DNA of 64,000 nucleotides, taken from assembly GCF_017565305.1 (NCBI RefSeq), contig NZ_JAGEKP010000008.1, positions 1-64,000 on the forward strand. The letters are read 5' to 3'. The stretch is from Leifsonia sp. TF02-11. GTDB lineage: Bacteria > Actinomycetota > Actinomycetes > Actinomycetales > Microbacteriaceae. The notes beneath the pieces are model-generated. The model saw nothing but the letters and a program-made list of their open reading frames with translations, made no database searches and had not been told where the DNA came from. Below are positions 44,179-53,093 of the stretch, piece after piece (the first letter of the stretch is position 1; every line of letters starts with the position of its first letter). Made by a program: the position numbers and the translations under genes.

Positions 44179-44206
44179 AGTTTACACATCGAAATAAGCT
44201 GCGCAA
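44179..44206 (-). promoter_or_regulatory. Promoter of the ROK/importer operon
   Basis: On the minus strand: -35 TTGCGC (complement of 44201-44206), 16-bp spacer, -10 TAAACT (complement of 44179-44184). TTTACA (44181-44186) and TGTAAA (44216-44221) form an inverted repeat around it that may be the ROK operator. Confidence 0.5.
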
Positions 44207-44364
44207 GTCTGAATTTGTAAAAGAAACAAGGAGTGTCTCGGGCATGGATTGCCTCTTGTGGCCAAATTCTTTCGGATCTTAAAGTAAGCCCCGCAATAGT
44301 TATCCCTCTGACACGTGTCGCATCGACGCGGCGTGTGTCGACCTACTGCCGAAGGAGGCACCCC

Positions 44365-46362
44365 ATGAGTCAGATGACACCGACGCACCACCGCACGCAC
44401 CGCAGACGACTGCGGCGGTCCGCCACCGCGATGGGGGTGGCCGCGCTCCTCGGAGCCGGGGCCGCCATCGCGGTCGCAGGCCCGGCATCCGCGACGGTCA
44501 CGCTGAACGCCTGGCTGACGACGGCCGACAACTCCAGCGCCCTCACCCCGCAGAGCGCGATCACGCTCGGCTCCGTCGCCTCGGGCTCGATCAACGTCAG
44601 CGTCAACGACAGCCTCGCCTACCAGAGCATGAGCGGCTTCGGCGCCGCCTTCACCGACTCGTCCAGTTCGCTGCTGCAGCAGCTGAAGGGCTACAGCCCG
44701 ACCGCGTACTCCACCCTGATGGGTCAGCTGTTCGGCAGTTCCGGCGCGAACTTCTCGTTCTGGCGTGTTCCCATGACCTCCACCGACTTCAACTCGACGA
44801 ACACCACCTGGACGGACGACGACACCGCAGGGCCGAGCGGGAACCCCGATCAGTACTTCTCGCTCTACTCCGACGAGACCAACCTGATGATCCCCACCAT
44901 CAAGGACGCCAAGGCGCTTAATTCCAACCTCCAGCTGGTGGCGAGCCCGTGGAGCGCGCCGGCGTGGATGAAGAGCAACGGGTCGATGTTCGGCAGCACG
45001 AGCGGAACCAACGGGACGCTCCTCACGACCGACTACCAGGCGTGGGCGGACTACTTCCGCGACTGGCTGCAGGCCTACCAGTCGAACGGGGTCTCCGTCG
45101 GGTACATCACGCCGCAGAACGAGCCGCAGTACGCTCCTGCCGCGTACCCGGGCATGTACTGGGCGGACGGGACCACCGAGGGCAACTGGGTGAACAACTA
45201 CCTCGCACCCACCCTTTCGAGTGCAGGCCTCAGCCCGAAGATCCTCGGCTGGGACCACAACTGGGACGTCCCCAACTTCCCGCAGGACATGCTCAGCACG
45301 GCCGGCTCGAACCTGAGCGGGATGGCATGGCACTGCTATAACAGCGGCTCGACCACGGCCGACCCGACGAACATGACCAGGCTGCACAACATCGACCCGA
45401 CGAAGGACGCCTACGAGACCGAGTGCTCGTCCGACAGCGCGCCGACCAACATCATCGGCTACTCGACTGCTGCGATGGCGTTGCTCTCCGTGCAGAACTG
45501 GGCCAAGTCCGTGGTGATGTGGAACGCCGCCCTCGACTCCTCGAGCGGGCCGCACCTGGCCGGGGCCTGCACCAACTGCGCGCCGCTGGTGACGATCCAG
45601 CCGACACTCGACGGCTCGGGACACGTGACCTCCGACACGGTCACGCTGGACAACAACTACTACCAGCTCGCCCAACTCAGCAAGTTCGTGCCGGTCGGCT
45701 CCACCCACATCAACTCGACGGTGAGCGCGCACGGCATCGTGACCGCGGCCTTCAAGACGCCGTCGGGCTCCGAGGTGCTGGTCGCGACCAACACCAACTC
45801 GTCGTCGACCGCCTTCGAGACGACCTGGAACCGGCAGGGATCGTTCTCGTACACGCTCCCGGCGGGTGCGACGGTCACGATCTCCGGCACGGTCCCCGCG
45901 GCGACCTCCCTGTCGTCGACGCCGTCGGCCGGGCACGTGTTCAAGCTCGTCAACCGCACGACCGGTAAACCGCTGGGCGTCGCGGGCGGCTCCACCGCGG
46001 ACGGCGCTCAGGCGGTGCAGTACACCGACGACGGGGACCTCGACCAGCAGTGGAACCTGGTCAGCGCCGGCTCCGGCTACTACAACATCGTGAACGCCAA
46101 GAGCGGCAAGGCCCTCGACGACACCGGCGGCTCCACCAGCAATGGGACGGTCATGCAGCAGTACACGATCACCGGAACGGGGAACGCGAACCAGCAGTGG
46201 TCGATCACCGCCAGCGGAAGCTGGTACGTCATCACCAACCGCACGAGCGGCCTCCAGCTGAACCTGACCGGAGGCTCGCTGGCCGACTCGACGCTGATCC
46301 AGCAGTACGCGAGCAGCAGTTCGGACCCGAACGCCCTCTGGCAGTTCGTTCCGGTCAGCTGA
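44365..46362 (+). CDS. Secreted GH30 glycoside hydrolase with ricin-type (CBM13-like) domain
   Basis: 665 residues; ATG 44365 behind GAAGGAGG (upstream open frame ignored). Signal peptide to about residue 45 (GPASA-T). GH30 barrel: YQSMSGFGAAFTDSSSSLL, acid/base E253 in TPQNEPQ, nucleophile probably E353 in YETECSS. C-terminal beta-trefoil from about residue 515 shows the QxW signature (DQQWNLV, NQQWSIT, NALWQFV). Probably an endo-beta-1,6-galactanase or glucanase-type enzyme that feeds the divergent importer and GH1; specificity inferred. Confidence 0.9.
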   Translation: MSQMTPTHHRTHRRRLRRSATAMGVAALLGAGAAIAVAGPASATVTLNAWLTTADNSSALTPQSAITLGSVASGSINVSVNDSLAYQSMSGFGAAFTDSSSSLLQQLKGYSPTAYSTLMGQLFGSSGANFSFWRVPMTSTDFNSTNTTWTDDDTAGPSGNPDQYFSLYSDETNLMIPTIKDAKALNSNLQLVASPWSAPAWMKSNGSMFGSTSGTNGTLLTTDYQAWADYFRDWLQAYQSNGVSVGYITPQNEPQYAPAAYPGMYWADGTTEGNWVNNYLAPTLSSAGLSPKILGWDHNWDVPNFPQDMLSTAGSNLSGMAWHCYNSGSTTADPTNMTRLHNIDPTKDAYETECSSDSAPTNIIGYSTAAMALLSVQNWAKSVVMWNAALDSSSGPHLAGACTNCAPLVTIQPTLDGSGHVTSDTVTLDNNYYQLAQLSKFVPVGSTHINSTVSAHGIVTAAFKTPSGSEVLVATNTNSSSTAFETTWNRQGSFSYTLPAGATVTISGTVPAATSLSSTPSAGHVFKLVNRTTGKPLGVAGGSTADGAQAVQYTDDGDLDQQWNLVSAGSGYYNIVNAKSGKALDDTGGSTSNGTVMQQYTITGTGNANQQWSITASGSWYVITNRTSGLQLNLTGGSLADSTLIQQYASSSSDPNALWQFVPVS

Positions 46363-46375
46363 CCGGATGACGGGG

Positions 46376-46406
46376 ATGCCGGGGAGGGTGACAGGCTCCC
46401 CGGCAT
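46376..46406 (+). terminator. Strong hairpin after the GH30 gene
   Basis: ATGCCGGGGAG (46376-46386) pairs perfectly with CTCCCCGGCAT (46396-46406) across a 9-base loop, 13 bases after the stop. No T-run, as is common in this group. Confidence 0.75.
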
Positions 46407-46513
46407 GCGCGTCGGGCCGTCGGGCCGTCCCCGTGCGTAGGCTGGTCGGGTGAGCGAGCAGGAGGGCGCACCGGTGGCCTCGGGGTGCGTTTCGGCATGC
46501 ACCCGCCCCGCGG

Positions 46514-46888
46514 TCAGCGCGGGTCGACCCGGACGGTCGCAGCTCGTGTCTTCGCGGTGACCATCGGGGGGAAGTAGGGGCTCGTGCCGTACTTCGCCTC
46601 GTACGCGCCGTCGACGCTGTCGTTCAGCAGGTCATCCGCGACGGGGGTGAAGACGACATCCTTCTCGACTCCGCCGGCGGTCATACGCCCGGCTCCTTGG
46701 GCGCGGGCGGACTGGTACCAGCGGGAGGCCGTGCCATTGTAGGCGCGGACATAGACGTGGCCGTCGACGACGACCGACCAGATCCACGTGGGGGTGCCGA
46801 GCGTGATGCCGTCGGCGCGGAACGGCGCGATGTGGAAATCGTCGGTGGCGGCGATGGCCTGCAGTTCGTCCGTGGTCCAGGTGGTCAT
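46514..46888 (-). CDS. DUF2255-family protein
   Basis: 124 residues. ATG 46888 follows GGAGGG and overlaps the stop of the regulator gene by four bases (ATGA). Sequence WTTDELQAIAATDDFHIAPFRADG...WSVVVDGHVYVRAYNG matches the small DUF2255/flavin-reductase-like beta-barrel family often co-transcribed with MmyB-type regulators. Function unknown. Confidence 0.75.
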   Translation of the reverse strand: MTTWTTDELQAIAATDDFHIAPFRADGITLGTPTWIWSVVVDGHVYVRAYNGTASRWYQSARAQGAGRMTAGGVEKDVVFTPVADDLLNDSVDGAYEAKYGTSPYFPPMVTAKTRAATVRVDPR

Positions 46889-47772
46889 GATCCCTCCGTG
46901 ATGGTCTGGCGGTGTTCGGGCTGCTCGGCCGCCCAGGAGGCGAGCAGGCGGAGCCGATCGGCCGACGGCGAGCCGGGCTCGGCCGTGTAGACGAGCATGA
47001 CGTGGCCGGGCTCGGCGGTGATGGCGAACTCTTCGTAGGCGAGCGTCAGCTCTCCGACGACGGGATGATGGAAGCGCTTGGTGCCCGCACCGTGGATGCG
47101 CACATCGTGTGCGCCCCACAGCCGACGGAAGGTGTCGCTGCGGGTGGACAGCTCGCCGACCAGGTCCTGGAGAGCGCGATTGTGGGGGTCGCGTCCCGCC
47201 TCCGCGCGCATCATGGCGACGCACATGTCGGCGAAACGGTCCCAGTCCGGGTAGAACTCGCGTGACACCGGATCGAGGAACTGAAAGCGGGCGAGATTGG
47301 GCGTGCGGCCTCCGTCGCCGATCAACGGGGCGTAGAAAGCTCGGCCGAGAGCATTGAACGCGATCACGTCCGATTGCGCGTTGCGCACCACGGCGACCCC
47401 GTCGGTGAACGCCGCCAACGCCCAGTGCAGGCTCGGCCGTGCTTCGGGGCTCCGGGAGGCGCGCCTGCGCGCACGTCCGGAGTTCGGGATGCCGTCTGCC
47501 GCCCGGGCGAGGTCGAACAGGTGGGCGCGCTCGGCGTCGTCGAGCTGCAGCGCCCGCGCCACCGCCTCCAGAACGCCGGCAGAGACACCCGCGATCGCTC
47601 CTCGCTCCAGCTTCGCGTAGTACTCGACGCTGACGTCGGCGAGCATGGCGACCTCCGAGCGGCGCAAGCCGGCGACGCGTCGGCCGGTGCCGGCCGGCAG
47701 CCCGACCTGCTCTGGCGTGACTTTGCCGCGACGCGACATCAGGAAGTCGCGAACGTCCGCTCGATTGTCCAT
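46885..47772 (-). CDS. XRE helix-turn-helix regulator with MmyB-like ligand domain
   Basis: 295 residues. N-terminal XRE domain (RRVAGLRRSEVAMLADVSVEYYAKLERG) followed by the MmyB-like ligand-binding domain (FYAPLIGDGGRTPNLARFQFLDP...). Start ATG 47772; a longer frame to 48252 is a shadow. On the minus strand TAGCCT (complement of 47780-47785) ends 7 bases before the ATG, so the message is probably leaderless. Divergent from the MFS/dehydrogenase/cupin/CMD operon, which it likely regulates. Confidence 0.9.
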   Translation of the reverse strand: MDNRADVRDFLMSRRGKVTPEQVGLPAGTGRRVAGLRRSEVAMLADVSVEYYAKLERGAIAGVSAGVLEAVARALQLDDAERAHLFDLARAADGIPNSGRARRRASRSPEARPSLHWALAAFTDGVAVVRNAQSDVIAFNALGRAFYAPLIGDGGRTPNLARFQFLDPVSREFYPDWDRFADMCVAMMRAEAGRDPHNRALQDLVGELSTRSDTFRRLWGAHDVRIHGAGTKRFHHPVVGELTLAYEEFAITAEPGHVMLVYTAEPGSPSADRLRLLASWAAEQPEHRQTITEGS

Positions 47773-47874
47773 GCGTCTCAGGCTAAGCGGCCAGGCGTCC
47801 GCGAAGGATGCCCTGTCAGTACACCTCTCATCAGGGACTCCCTCGAAGCGGCGGAACGCGGTGTGCTGGGTGGC

Positions 47875-49143
47875 GTGACAGCTCTCCCCTCTCCGCCGGC
47901 CCGAGCGCGGGCCGGGCGCGCACTCGCGACGCTCCTGCTCGTGCTGACCGTGTTCGGCCCGATCTCGATGGACCTCTACCTGCCGGCGCTCCCTGCGCTC
48001 ACGGCCGAGCTCGGTGCTGCGACCTCGCTGGCTCAACTGACGGTGACCGCCTGCCTCGTCGGCCTCGCCGTGGGGCAGCTCATCGCCGGGCCGCTTTCCG
48101 ACCGGTTCGGGCGGCGCGGGCCGGCGCTCATCGGGGTGGCCGCGTACGTGATCGTCTCGGCGCTGTGCGGCGCGAGCCCGACCGTGGAAGTGCTCATCGC
48201 GGCCCGATTGGTGCAGGGGATCGCCGGCGGTGTCGGCATCGTGATCGCCCAAGCCGCGGGACGCGACGTCTACGAGGGCGGCGGGCTCATCCGCTTCTAC
48301 GGCCGGCTCACGGTCATCGGGGGCCTGGCGGCGATCATCGGCCCGCTGCTCGGCGGAGCGCTCACCGCGGTGTTGGATTGGCGTGGACTGTTCCTGGTGC
48401 TCGCGGCGATCGGCGTGGTCATCCTCGGCTGGGTCGCCGTCGGCCTCCCCGAGACGCTGGCCCCGGATGCGCGCACCGGCGCGGGGGTCGCCGTTATCCG
48501 TCGCGACATCCGGCTGCTCCTCTCCGACCGGCGCTTCGTCGGGGCGGTGGTCGCGCAGGGCTTCGTCTATGCGGCGCTGTTCGCCTACCTGAGCGGCGCG
48601 ACGTACGTGCTCCAGGGCGTCTACGGTCTGTCACCACAGGGGTACGCGCTCGCGTTCGGGCTCAACTCGACCGGCTTCATGGTCTTCGGCTACCTCGCCG
48701 GCCGCTTCAGCGCGACCTGGAGCGTGCCGGGTGCTCTGGCCGTCGGCCTCGCCGTCGCCGGAGTCGGCGCAGTCGGGCTGCTCGTCGCCGGAGTGGTGCA
48801 CGTGCCGCTGGCCGTGGTGATCGCGTCGCTGTTCCTGCTGGCCGCCGGAACGGCGATCACCAGCCCGCCCTCGACCACGCTGGCGCTGGCGGACTACCCG
48901 AGCATCGCGGGCACGGCGTCCTCGCTGCTCGGCGCCGCACGGTTCGCGTTCGGCGGCATCGCGGCTCCGCTGGTCGGCATCGCCGGCGCGTTCAGCATCC
49001 TCCCTTTGGGCGTGGTCACCACGGTCGCGGTCGCCGCGGCCGCCGTCACCGCACTCGCCCTCCTCCGACCCACGGCCAGGGCCGGAGTCCATGCCAGCAC
49101 CACCCACCTCGTAACGGAAGGAACCCCCACATGCGTGGAGTAG
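47875..49143 (+). CDS. Bcr/CflA-type MFS drug exporter
   Basis: 422 residues from GTG 47875 (start uncertain; GTG 47863 is also in frame). The core begins LLLVLTVFGPISMDLYLPALPALTAEL, the Bcr/CflA signature; AGPLSDRFGRRGPALIG is the loop 2-3 motif. Twelve spans. It overlaps the downstream alcohol dehydrogenase start by 13 bases. First gene of a four-gene operon divergent from the MmyB regulator. Confidence 0.87.
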   Translation: MTALPSPPARARAGRALATLLLVLTVFGPISMDLYLPALPALTAELGAATSLAQLTVTACLVGLAVGQLIAGPLSDRFGRRGPALIGVAAYVIVSALCGASPTVEVLIAARLVQGIAGGVGIVIAQAAGRDVYEGGGLIRFYGRLTVIGGLAAIIGPLLGGALTAVLDWRGLFLVLAAIGVVILGWVAVGLPETLAPDARTGAGVAVIRRDIRLLLSDRRFVGAVVAQGFVYAALFAYLSGATYVLQGVYGLSPQGYALAFGLNSTGFMVFGYLAGRFSATWSVPGALAVGLAVAGVGAVGLLVAGVVHVPLAVVIASLFLLAAGTAITSPPSTTLALADYPSIAGTASSLLGAARFAFGGIAAPLVGIAGAFSILPLGVVTTVAVAAAAVTALALLRPTARAGVHASTTHLVTEGTPTCVE

Positions 49144-50162
49144 TCATGTACGGCCCGCGGGACGTCCGCGTCGAAGAGCGCGCCGACCCGACCATCCTTG
49201 AGTCCACGGACGCGGTGATCCGCGTGGCCGCCGCCTGCATCTGCGGCTCCGATCTCTGGCCCTACCGAGGGACGGACGCCGTCTCCGAGCCGACCCCGAT
49301 GGGACACGAGTACGTCGGGGTCGTGGAGGAGATCGGTGACGACGTGCGCAACGTCGCGGTCGGCGACTTCGTCGTCGGCTCGTTCTTCGCCTCCGACAAC
49401 ACGTGCGAGATCTGCCGGGCCGGTTACCAGTCGCGCTGCGTGCACGCGTTCCCGATGGGAGCGCCGGGCACGCAGGCCGAGAAGCTGCGCGTCCCGCTGG
49501 CCGACGGCACCCTCGTCGTCGTTCCCGGCACCCCGACCACTCGGCAGGTGCGCAGCCTCCTGGCCGCCTCCGACGTGCTCGGCACCGGCTGGTTCGCCGC
49601 CGTCGCCGCCGAAGCCGGTCCCGGCAAGACGGTCGCCGTGGTCGGCGATGGCGCGGTCGGCCTGCTCGGCATCCTCGCCGCGAAGCAACGGGGCGCCGAG
49701 CGGATCATCGCCATGAGCCGCCACGCCGACCGTCAGGCGCTCGCCCGTCGGTTCGGGGCGACCGACGTCGTCGAGGAGCGCGGGGACGCCGGTGTCGCCG
49801 CGATCAAGGCACTCACCGGCGGCCTCGGCGCACACTCCGTCATCGAGGCGGTCGGCACGCAGGAGTCGATGATGCAGGCGATCCGCGCGACGCGTCCCGG
49901 AGGCCATGTCGGCTACGTCGGCGTCTCTCACGGTGTCGAGCTGCCGGGCGAGGAGCTGTTCTTCTCCGGTGTGCATCTGCACGGTGGGCCGGCTCCCGTA
50001 CGCCGGTTCCTGCCGGAGCTGATTGCGTCGATCATGCGTGACGAGCTCGACGCCGGCGCGGTGTTCGACCTCACCCTTCCCCTGTCGGAGGCGGCGGAAG
50101 GCTACCGGGCGATGGACGAACGCCGGGCCATCAAAGTGCTGCTGGAGACGGAGAACGTATGA
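49131..50162 (+). CDS. Zinc-dependent alcohol dehydrogenase (MDR family)
   Basis: 343 residues; ATG 49131 behind GGAAGGA. Catalytic zinc ligands in CICGSDLW and GHEYVG; structural-zinc lobe DNTCEICRAGYQSRC has only three cysteines, with Asp where the first Cys is usual. NAD(P) fold VAVVGDGAVGLLG. Likely reduces or oxidises a small alcohol or aldehyde together with the cupin and CMD partners. Confidence 0.92.
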   Translation: MRGVVMYGPRDVRVEERADPTILESTDAVIRVAAACICGSDLWPYRGTDAVSEPTPMGHEYVGVVEEIGDDVRNVAVGDFVVGSFFASDNTCEICRAGYQSRCVHAFPMGAPGTQAEKLRVPLADGTLVVVPGTPTTRQVRSLLAASDVLGTGWFAAVAAEAGPGKTVAVVGDGAVGLLGILAAKQRGAERIIAMSRHADRQALARRFGATDVVEERGDAGVAAIKALTGGLGAHSVIEAVGTQESMMQAIRATRPGGHVGYVGVSHGVELPGEELFFSGVHLHGGPAPVRRFLPELIASIMRDELDAGAVFDLTLPLSEAAEGYRAMDERRAIKVLLETENV

Positions 50163-50566
50163 ACATCGAACCCGCGGCACCGACCGTGAAGAACCCGCCG
50201 GAGCAGTTCGCCGGCGACGTCTGGGTCGACCCCATCGCCAGCCCGCACGACGGCGATCAGCGGATGACCGTCGCGCTCGTCCGGTTCGCGCCCGGCGCCC
50301 GCACCGTCTGGCACAGCCACGCGCGCGGCCAGTACCTGCGGGTCACGGCGGGCGTCGCCCGGTTCGGCGACCGCCAGGGCAACATCATCGAGGTGCATCC
50401 CGGCCAGACGCTCTACACGCCGCCCGGCCAGGACCACTGGCACGCGGCAGCACCGGACTGCTTCATGGAGCACCTCGCGATGCTGGAATCGGCCGATGAC
50501 CCGGCCGAGACCACCACCTGGAAAGAGCACATCACCGACGACGAGTACGAAGGGCACCACGCATGA
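50159..50566 (+). CDS. Cupin-domain protein
   Basis: 135 residues. Single cupin: motif 1 ARTVWHSHARGQYLRVTAG and motif 2 GQDHWHAA, giving a His-rich metal site. Overlaps its neighbours by ATGA on both sides. Related small cupins accompany carboxymuconolactone-decarboxylase-like proteins; the reaction is unknown. Confidence 0.87.
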   Translation: MNIEPAAPTVKNPPEQFAGDVWVDPIASPHDGDQRMTVALVRFAPGARTVWHSHARGQYLRVTAGVARFGDRQGNIIEVHPGQTLYTPPGQDHWHAAAPDCFMEHLAMLESADDPAETTTWKEHITDDEYEGHHA

Positions 50567-50910
50567 CGAATGCGACGGGGAACGGCTGGACCGGAGGGCA
50601 GCGCACGTTCGGCGACTTCGCGCCAGGACTCGTCCACTACACCGACGACGTGCTGTTCGACGAGGTCTGGGAACGGCCGGAGCTGTCCAAGCGCGACCGC
50701 AGCCTGATCACGGTGACCGCGCTGCTCGCCGGGGGCAACGTCGACCAGCTCCGCTTCCACCTCCCCTTCGCCGTGCAGAACGGCGTGACCCAGGAGGAAC
50801 TGGTCGAGGCGATCACGCACCTCGCGTTCTACGCGGGGTGGCCGAAGGCGATGTCGGCCATGATGATCGCGAAGGAGCTGTTCGGGACCGAGGAGACGGT
50901 GCCGGCATGA
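50563..50910 (+). CDS. Carboxymuconolactone decarboxylase-like protein
   Basis: 115 residues. Helical CMD fold: LSKRDRSLITVTALLAGGNVDQLRFHLPFAVQNGVTQEELVEAITHLAFYAGWPKAMSAM. No CxxC pair, so it is not an AhpD-type peroxidase. Coupled to the cupin gene (ATGA). Last gene of the operon. Confidence 0.9.
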   Translation: MTNATGNGWTGGQRTFGDFAPGLVHYTDDVLFDEVWERPELSKRDRSLITVTALLAGGNVDQLRFHLPFAVQNGVTQEELVEAITHLAFYAGWPKAMSAMMIAKELFGTEETVPA

Positions 50911-50920
50911 TGCCGTCTCC
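50892..50920. terminator. Hairpin overlapping the CMD stop
   Basis: GGAGACGG (50892-50899) and CCGTCTCC (50913-50920) form a perfect 8-bp stem with a 13-base loop across the CMD stop codon, between convergent genes. Confidence 0.5.
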
Positions 50921-50947
50921 GCTGGGTGAGCGGTCCACGCCCGCCCC

Positions 50948-52279
50948 TCACTTCACAGAGAAGTCCAGCTTGTCGTCCGCCACCGCGATGACCGACCAGG
51001 TGCCGCCGTCGGAGTCGGTGAACTCGTAGGCAGGGACGATGAGGACGCCGCCGTCGGGCTGCCACTGGCTGGCGAGGCCCAGCCGGGCGCTGACGATGTG
51101 GACTCGGGTGACCGGCCAGGAGAGCGGTGTGCCGGCTGTCGGTGTCGCTGGCGGCTCGGTGGGCGGAGCGGCACTGGGGGGTGCCGTGTCGAACGCCGCC
51201 CCCGAGCCCGCGACGGAGCCGGCGCCCTGTGCGCGGAGCGCGATCGGCATTCCCGACCGCTGTGCTCCGAAGCGCGGATCGGACAAGCGCTCGAACGCCT
51301 GCTGAGCACTGACGACGGGATAGTCGCCGACCGAGACGATCGGAGCGAGGAAGCCGGAGGCGCTGACGATCCCGTCCGCGGTCAGCTCGATCGACCAGGG
51401 CTGGTCGACGCGCTGCCCGTCGACGACGGGCCAGGCCTGGGCCTGCTGGGTGAGGGCGCCCTCCTGCGCGTTCGCCTCGTACTGGAACGTGTCGGCGTCG
51501 CGGCCGGCGTTCGCGATGAGGGCGCGGAGGGCGGCGGTCGCCGCGTCTGTCGAGGGGAGGGGGCGACTCGGCGTGCACGGTTCGGGTGTGACGCCGTCGT
51601 CGGTCTTCGAGCACGAGGCCATGAAGCTCGGGTCGTAGTACGAGAAGCTCAGCGTCCCGTCGAGGCCGACCGTGAGGGAGGGCGCCGTGCCGTCCTGCGG
51701 GCCGACCGTCCAGGAGCCGTCCTTCTGCGCGGGCGTCTGCCGGAGGCCGAGGGCGGTGGCGAGGACGCCCACCGTCCGGGCGTCGGAGGCGGAGCGCGGG
51801 TCGAACGCGTACGCCGCGGCGGTCCCTGTACTGGTCGAGAGGCCGGAGGCGGTGAAGCTGTTGCGACCGAAACCGTACCCGAACGCGCGGTCGGCCGCGC
51901 TCGAGCCTGCAACCGCCTTGCCGCCCTGGGCTCCGATGCGCGGTGCGGTCTCGGCGCCGCCGGAGGACGTGCCGCCGTGCAGCGAGATCGGGGGAGCCGC
52001 GGCGACGATGGAGCCGCCGGAGTGCTGGCCGATCGCGATGCCGGCACCGCCGAAGATCGCGACGGTGGCGGCGACCGCGACCAGAGGGCGCCAGATCCGG
52101 CCGCGGCGGGCGCGCGCGGTGGCGAGGTCGGCGAGGGGTGCCTCCGTCGCGCCCGCGGCCTGCGGCTCGGTCGCCCGCGCGACGACGGTCTCGGCGAACC
52201 CGGCGCGGGGCTCCACCCCGGCCGCAGGATCGGCGGCCCGCAGCCGGGCCAGCGGGTCGAGCTCGTTGTCGTCGTCCAT
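50948..52279 (-). CDS. Membrane-anchored partner of the ECF sigma factor (putative anti-sigma)
   Basis: 443 residues; ATG 52279 lies 9 bases after GGAGG. Cytoplasmic N-terminus (about 1-70) with LARLRAADPAAGVEP, one membrane span (WRPLVAVAATVAIFGGAGIAI), then a large extracytoplasmic domain rich in Gly/Ser and a Pro-rich stretch near residue 380. I recognise no named domain. Position directly after the sigma gene suggests anti-sigma or sensor function. Confidence 0.7.
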   Translation of the reverse strand: MDDDNELDPLARLRAADPAAGVEPRAGFAETVVARATEPQAAGATEAPLADLATARARRGRIWRPLVAVAATVAIFGGAGIAIGQHSGGSIVAAAPPISLHGGTSSGGAETAPRIGAQGGKAVAGSSAADRAFGYGFGRNSFTASGLSTSTGTAAAYAFDPRSASDARTVGVLATALGLRQTPAQKDGSWTVGPQDGTAPSLTVGLDGTLSFSYYDPSFMASCSKTDDGVTPEPCTPSRPLPSTDAATAALRALIANAGRDADTFQYEANAQEGALTQQAQAWPVVDGQRVDQPWSIELTADGIVSASGFLAPIVSVGDYPVVSAQQAFERLSDPRFGAQRSGMPIALRAQGAGSVAGSGAAFDTAPPSAAPPTEPPATPTAGTPLSWPVTRVHIVSARLGLASQWQPDGGVLIVPAYEFTDSDGGTWSVIAVADDKLDFSVK

Positions 52280-52361
52280 GTCGATCACCCTCCGTGGGAA
52301 CGCTTCTTCACCGTCTATGTGCGACCGGCCACGGACCTTGCACGGGCCGCCGATCCGCCGC

Positions 52362-52952
52362 TCAGAATGTCTGCCGGTCGCCCCACGCGTCCCGCAGGCG
52401 CTTCCGCGCGCGGGAGAGGGCGCTGTCTGCGCCCGACCGCGAGACGCCGAGCACGGCGGCCAGCTCCTCGCCGTCGAGACCCTCCCACGCGTGCAGCAGG
52501 AGGATCCGCCTGTCGCGCTCGCCGACGCTGGCGAGCGCCCCGCGCAGTTCGGCGTCGAACAGGGCGCGCAGCTCGGGATCGTCTCCCACCCGGCCGGTGC
52601 CGGCCTCCGGGACCTCGTCCACCGGCAGGTCGACCGGCTTGCGGCGGTGATTGGCGAGCGTGAAGCCGGCCGTCCGGTACAACCAGGGCAGCACTGCTTC
52701 GTCGGGCACATCCGCGCGCCGTCGCCACGCGGTCGCGAAGACTTCGGCGGCGAGATCGTCGGCGTCCTGCCGTGGCCCGCGGCGGGCGAAGTACCGCACG
52801 AGCGCGGTCGCATGCTCCCGGACGACCGCGGTGAACCAGTCGGCGTCGTGGGCGGGGACGTGCTCGGTGCCGGCATCGGAGTCCACGTCGCCGGCGCCGA
52901 TCGTCTCGACAGCGTCGATACTCTCGTCGGGCACGGCCACCCCCTGGGTCAT
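52362..52952 (-). CDS. ECF RNA polymerase sigma factor
   Basis: About 196 residues from ATG 52952; a GTG at 52985 with a weak AGGA is an alternative. Region 2: ALVRYFARRGPRQDADDLAAEVFATAWRR. Region 4: LLLHAWEGLDGEELAAVLGVSRSGADSALSRARKRLRDAWG. An acidic N-terminal extension of about 40 residues precedes region 2. Followed by its probable membrane partner, 82 bases away. Confidence 0.9.
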   Translation of the reverse strand: MTQGVAVPDESIDAVETIGAGDVDSDAGTEHVPAHDADWFTAVVREHATALVRYFARRGPRQDADDLAAEVFATAWRRRADVPDEAVLPWLYRTAGFTLANHRRKPVDLPVDEVPEAGTGRVGDDPELRALFDAELRGALASVGERDRRILLLHAWEGLDGEELAAVLGVSRSGADSALSRARKRLRDAWGDRQTF

Positions 52953-53093
52953 CTCGGCGTCGGCGTCGGTTCTGGCGATCCTCACGTCCTGGTTGTGTCG
53001 AGTATGGCGGGGATCTTGCAGGTGGCAACGGATCCAGCGGCCTGCGTCGGGAGACCTACGCTTCGGATAGCCTCCAGGAGGGAGGGAGAGCGG

